This document shows positions 5,603 through 7,536 of a stretch of 7,536 nucleotides of DNA, piece by piece. The notes under the pieces were generated by a model. That model did not search any database, was not told the origin of the DNA, and was given only the letters and a program-made list of their open reading frames with translations. This DNA comes from an uncultured Moraxella sp. (lineage in GTDB: Bacteria > Pseudomonadota > Gammaproteobacteria > Pseudomonadales > Moraxellaceae), in assembly GCA_937889485.1 (NCBI GenBank), contig CALAPG010000025.1:1-7536 (forward strand). Direction: 5' to 3'. Position 1 is the stretch's first letter; each line of letters opens with the position of its first letter. The position numbers and the translations under genes are program-made.

Positions 5603-5965
5603 ATGAAAATAGCCCCAGTGTTAGTGGTTTGCTGTTTGTTAAGTGCATTATGTTTGATGACGCCTGCTTACTATGACTTTTATAGTGGTTGGAACAAACA
5701 TGAGTTTTTTGCCACTCTGGGCGTGTTTTTTTTGGTATTAAGTGGCGGGTTTTTTTATATTTATCAAAACTGGCAGTCTACTTTTGCGCCGCGTAAGTAT
5801 CTGATGACCAGCGTATACGCGCTTATCATAGTCTTGTTAGCAGCTGTCGGATTATCGCCGTCACCCGATATCCCAAGGCTTGGCGCTATGCTGTTATATG
5901 GAATTGGCGCTTTTGCCATTCTCGTTATGTTAGAATTGATTGGCTATTTTTTACAAAAAAAATGA
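5603..5965 (+). CDS. Small four-helix membrane protein, function unknown
   Basis: I do not recognise this 120-residue protein. It is very hydrophobic, with four likely transmembrane segments at about 4-22, 35-54, 67-84 and 91-116. A short aromatic loop lies between the first two (PAYYDFYSGWNKHEFF, 21-36), RK (64-65) precedes helix 3, and it ends in QKK. No catalytic motif or metal-binding pattern is visible. The ATG is 3 nt after the pgpA stop, with GGGGAG (5587-5592) inside the end of pgpA as Shine-Dalgarno sequence, so translational coupling to pgpA is likely. The glmU ATG follows 32 nt later. The tight fit on the same strand and the clean membrane topology argue that it is real. A role in the envelope is only suggested by the neighbours pgpA and glmU. 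Confidence 0.8.
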   Translation: MKIAPVLVVCCLLSALCLMTPAYYDFYSGWNKHEFFATLGVFFLVLSGGFFYIYQNWQSTFAPRKYLMTSVYALIIVLLAAVGLSPSPDIPRLGAMLLYGIGAFAILVMLELIGYFLQKK

Positions 5966-5997
5966 ATACGATAAAGCGATTATTTTAAGGAAGGATT

Positions 5998-7365
5998 ATG
6001 AGTGATTTAACCACCATCATCATGGCAGCAGGTAAGGGCACGCGCATGAAGTCTGCTAAGCCCAAAGTATTACAAACCTTAGCAGGTAAGCCGCTGCTAG
6101 ACTATGTGCTCACTGCTGCCAATGCCATTCATAGCCAAAAAAATTTGGTGGTATATGGTTTTGAAGGCGAACAAGTCAAACAAGCATTTGCCGATGAAGC
6201 ATGGCAAATTGACTGGGTGCACCAAGCAGAACAGCTAGGCACAGGACACGCGGTGATGATGACGCTAGAAAAGCTGCCTAAAGATGGCAAAAGTCTCATT
6301 TTATCAGGTGATGTGCCGTTGATTGGGGTCGATACCCTGCAACACCTGACCACGACAAAGAGCCGCTTTGCCATGCTAACCATGCAGCTTGACAACCCAT
6401 TTGGCTTGGGGCGTATTATCCGTCAAGACGGAAAAGTAACCGCGATTGTTGAAGAAAAAGACGCCAACGATAGCCAGCGACAAGTGACAGAAATTAATAG
6501 TGGCGTGTACTGCGTTGCCAATGAGATTTTGCATAAATACTTAAACAACCTAACCAATGACAATGCCCAAGGCGAGTATTATCTCACCGATATCGTCAAA
6601 ATGGCGGTGGATGATGGCATCGAGATTGCCACCGTATCGCCCACCCACCCGTTTGAGATTGAAGGGGTCAATGACCGTAGCCAGCTCGCCAAGCTTGAAC
6701 GCACGTGGCAGACGCATCAAGCAAATGAACTGATGAAGCAAGGCGTCCATCTGATTGACCCAAGCCGTTTTGACTTACGCGGTCATGTCACAGTTGGTAA
6801 AGATGTCCAAATTGACATCAATGTCATCATTGAAGGGGACTGCGAGATTGGCGATAACGTCACCATTGGCGCAGGGTGTATTATCAAAAATAGCAAAATT
6901 GCCAGTGGTACAGTGGTACAGCCTTACAGTCTATTTGACAATGCGGTGGTGGGTGAAAATAACCAAATTGGACCTTTTGCCCGTTTGCGCCCCGATGCAG
7001 TCACCGCCAATGACGTGCATATCGGTAACTTTGTTGAGCTTAAAAACACCCAAATGGCAGCAGGCGCCAAAGCCAATCACTTGGCATACCTAGGTGATGC
7101 CACGATTGGACAAAAGACCAATATCGGGGCAGGCACAATTACTGCCAATTACGATGGGGTTAATAAATTTAAAACCGTGATTGGTGAAGAAGTACGTATT
7201 GGATCCAATGCGGTGCTGATCGCCCCTGTGACGATTGGTGACCGCGCCACCATTGGGGCAGGCAGTGCCATTAGCAAAAATTGTGACGCCGAAAAACTAT
7301 CCATTGCCCGTGGCAAACAAGTCACTATTGATGGCTGGCAACGTCCTGAGAAAGTTTCAAAGTAG
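5998..7365 (+). CDS. glmU: Bifunctional GlmU: GlcN-1-P acetyltransferase / GlcNAc-1-P uridylyltransferase
   Basis: GlmU makes UDP-N-acetylglucosamine, the precursor of peptidoglycan and lipid A, in two cytoplasmic steps. The 455 residues are full length (E. coli 456). The N-terminal uridylyltransferase domain (about 1-228) shows [13 protein letters not shown] (7-19), KPKVLQ (21-26), [11 protein letters not shown] (76-86), LSGDVPL (102-108), GLGRI (136-140), VEEKDA (151-156), INSGVY (166-171) and EGVNDR (222-227). The C-terminal left-handed beta-helix of hexapeptide repeats (about 250-425) has FARLRPDA (327-334, R331), ELKN (347-350, K349), [11 protein letters not shown] (358-368) with the catalytic His equivalent H361, and [13 protein letters not shown] (375-387). 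It ends with GWQRPEK. A strong double Shine-Dalgarno sequence (AAGGAAGGA, 5987-5995) precedes the ATG. glmS, a frequent neighbour, is not the next gene here. Confidence 0.98.
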   Translation: MSDLTTIIMAAGKGTRMKSAKPKVLQTLAGKPLLDYVLTAANAIHSQKNLVVYGFEGEQVKQAFADEAWQIDWVHQAEQLGTGHAVMMTLEKLPKDGKSLILSGDVPLIGVDTLQHLTTTKSRFAMLTMQLDNPFGLGRIIRQDGKVTAIVEEKDANDSQRQVTEINSGVYCVANEILHKYLNNLTNDNAQGEYYLTDIVKMAVDDGIEIATVSPTHPFEIEGVNDRSQLAKLERTWQTHQANELMKQGVHLIDPSRFDLRGHVTVGKDVQIDINVIIEGDCEIGDNVTIGAGCIIKNSKIASGTVVQPYSLFDNAVVGENNQIGPFARLRPDAVTANDVHIGNFVELKNTQMAAGAKANHLAYLGDATIGQKTNIGAGTITANYDGVNKFKTVIGEEVRIGSNAVLIAPVTIGDRATIGAGSAISKNCDAEKLSIARGKQVTIDGWQRPEKVSK

Positions 7366-7378
7366 CTGTTAATCAGTG

Positions 7379-7536
7379 ATGACTCGTTTTTTTATCAAGC
7401 ATCGAAAAGCCGTCACACGTGGGATTATTGCTTTGGTCGTGCTGGCTTGTTTGACCCTACACGGTTTTATGTTAAAAGAGGTGCATTATACAATTACCTC
7501 GCCAAAACTCACGGGTCAAGATAGTTTCACCATTGC
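7379..7536 (+). CDS. N-terminus of a membrane-anchored protein, possibly a metallophosphoesterase (cut by window end)
   Basis: An open frame from ATG 7379 runs 52 codons to the window edge. An in-frame TAA at 7370-7372 limits the start to this ATG or the GTG directly before it (7376). The N-terminus has a basic segment (MTRFFIKHRKAVTRG) and a hydrophobic stretch (about 16-31), giving a signal-anchor or signal-peptide profile. The following region, with YTITSPKLTGQDSFTI (39-54 if continued), resembles the short strand before the SDLH metal-binding motif in YkuE/YaeI-like metallophosphoesterases, which often reads ItSpkLp-x-F-I. The diagnostic motif would lie just past the window, so the family is a guess. 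It starts 13 nt after glmU with no strong Shine-Dalgarno sequence. Confidence 0.6.
   Translation, partial: MTRFFIKHRKAVTRGIIALVVLACLTLHGFMLKEVHYTITSPKLTGQDSFTI

Noticed and set aside
5936..5978. Promoter directly before glmU
   Set aside because: TTTACA at 5950-5955 is a fair -35, but the matching -10 (TAAAGC, 16 nt) fits only three positions. Readthrough from the upstream genes is simpler.
1..7536. Mobile genes, CRISPR arrays, toxin-antitoxin or defence modules
   Set aside because: No transposase, integrase, direct-repeat array or defence domain is visible. All plus-strand genes but two are recognised core housekeeping functions.

Overview
The window is ordinary chromosomal core DNA from a gammaproteobacterium, most likely a member of the Moraxellaceae (Moraxella/Psychrobacter-like). 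This rests on moderate-to-low GC with AT-rich spacers, a glutamyl-tRNA synthetase of the Pseudomonas/Acinetobacter type (HVGT and [11 protein letters not shown] signatures), and the gene order ribH-nusB-thiL-pgpA typical of gammaproteobacteria. The species assignment is inference; no database search was possible.

Layout. Bases 1-54 hold the 5' part of a tRNA-Ala(GGC) on the minus strand, cut by the window edge, with a near-consensus sigma70 promoter at 88-116. All protein genes lie on the plus strand: dedA (270-896), gltX (995-2488, closed by a strong intrinsic terminator at 2513-2542), then ribH (2654-3169), nusB (3179-3754), thiL (4028-4963), pgpA (4982-5599), a small four-helix membrane protein of unknown function (5603-5965), glmU (5998-7365) and the first 52 codons of a membrane-anchored protein running off the end (7379-7536), possibly a metallophosphoesterase. 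dedA and thiL are annotated here from internal ATG codons rather than from upstream in-frame TTG codons, because the ATGs have Shine-Dalgarno sequences and match the family N-termini.

How the genes work together. tRNA-Ala and GltX serve translation. RibH makes the riboflavin precursor lumazine, NusB supports rRNA antitermination, ThiL makes thiamine diphosphate, PgpA makes phosphatidylglycerol, and GlmU makes UDP-GlcNAc for peptidoglycan and lipopolysaccharide. From ribH to the end the genes are tightly spaced (3-32 nt) and probably co-transcribed, except for a 273-nt gap before thiL.

What is not routine. The nusB-thiL gap holds a perfect 12-nt inverted repeat (3762-3773 / 3951-3962) bounding a 201-bp segment, followed directly by a terminator-like hairpin (3966-3990) just before thiL. 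It could be a small miniature-transposon relic or an RNA structure that attenuates thiL. Smaller points are in-frame tandem duplications in nusB (12 nt) and pgpA (18 nt), inverted repeats at the ribH promoter, and the unknown membrane gene between pgpA and glmU. I saw no phage, CRISPR, defence or transposase genes, and no convincing undescribed multi-gene system.
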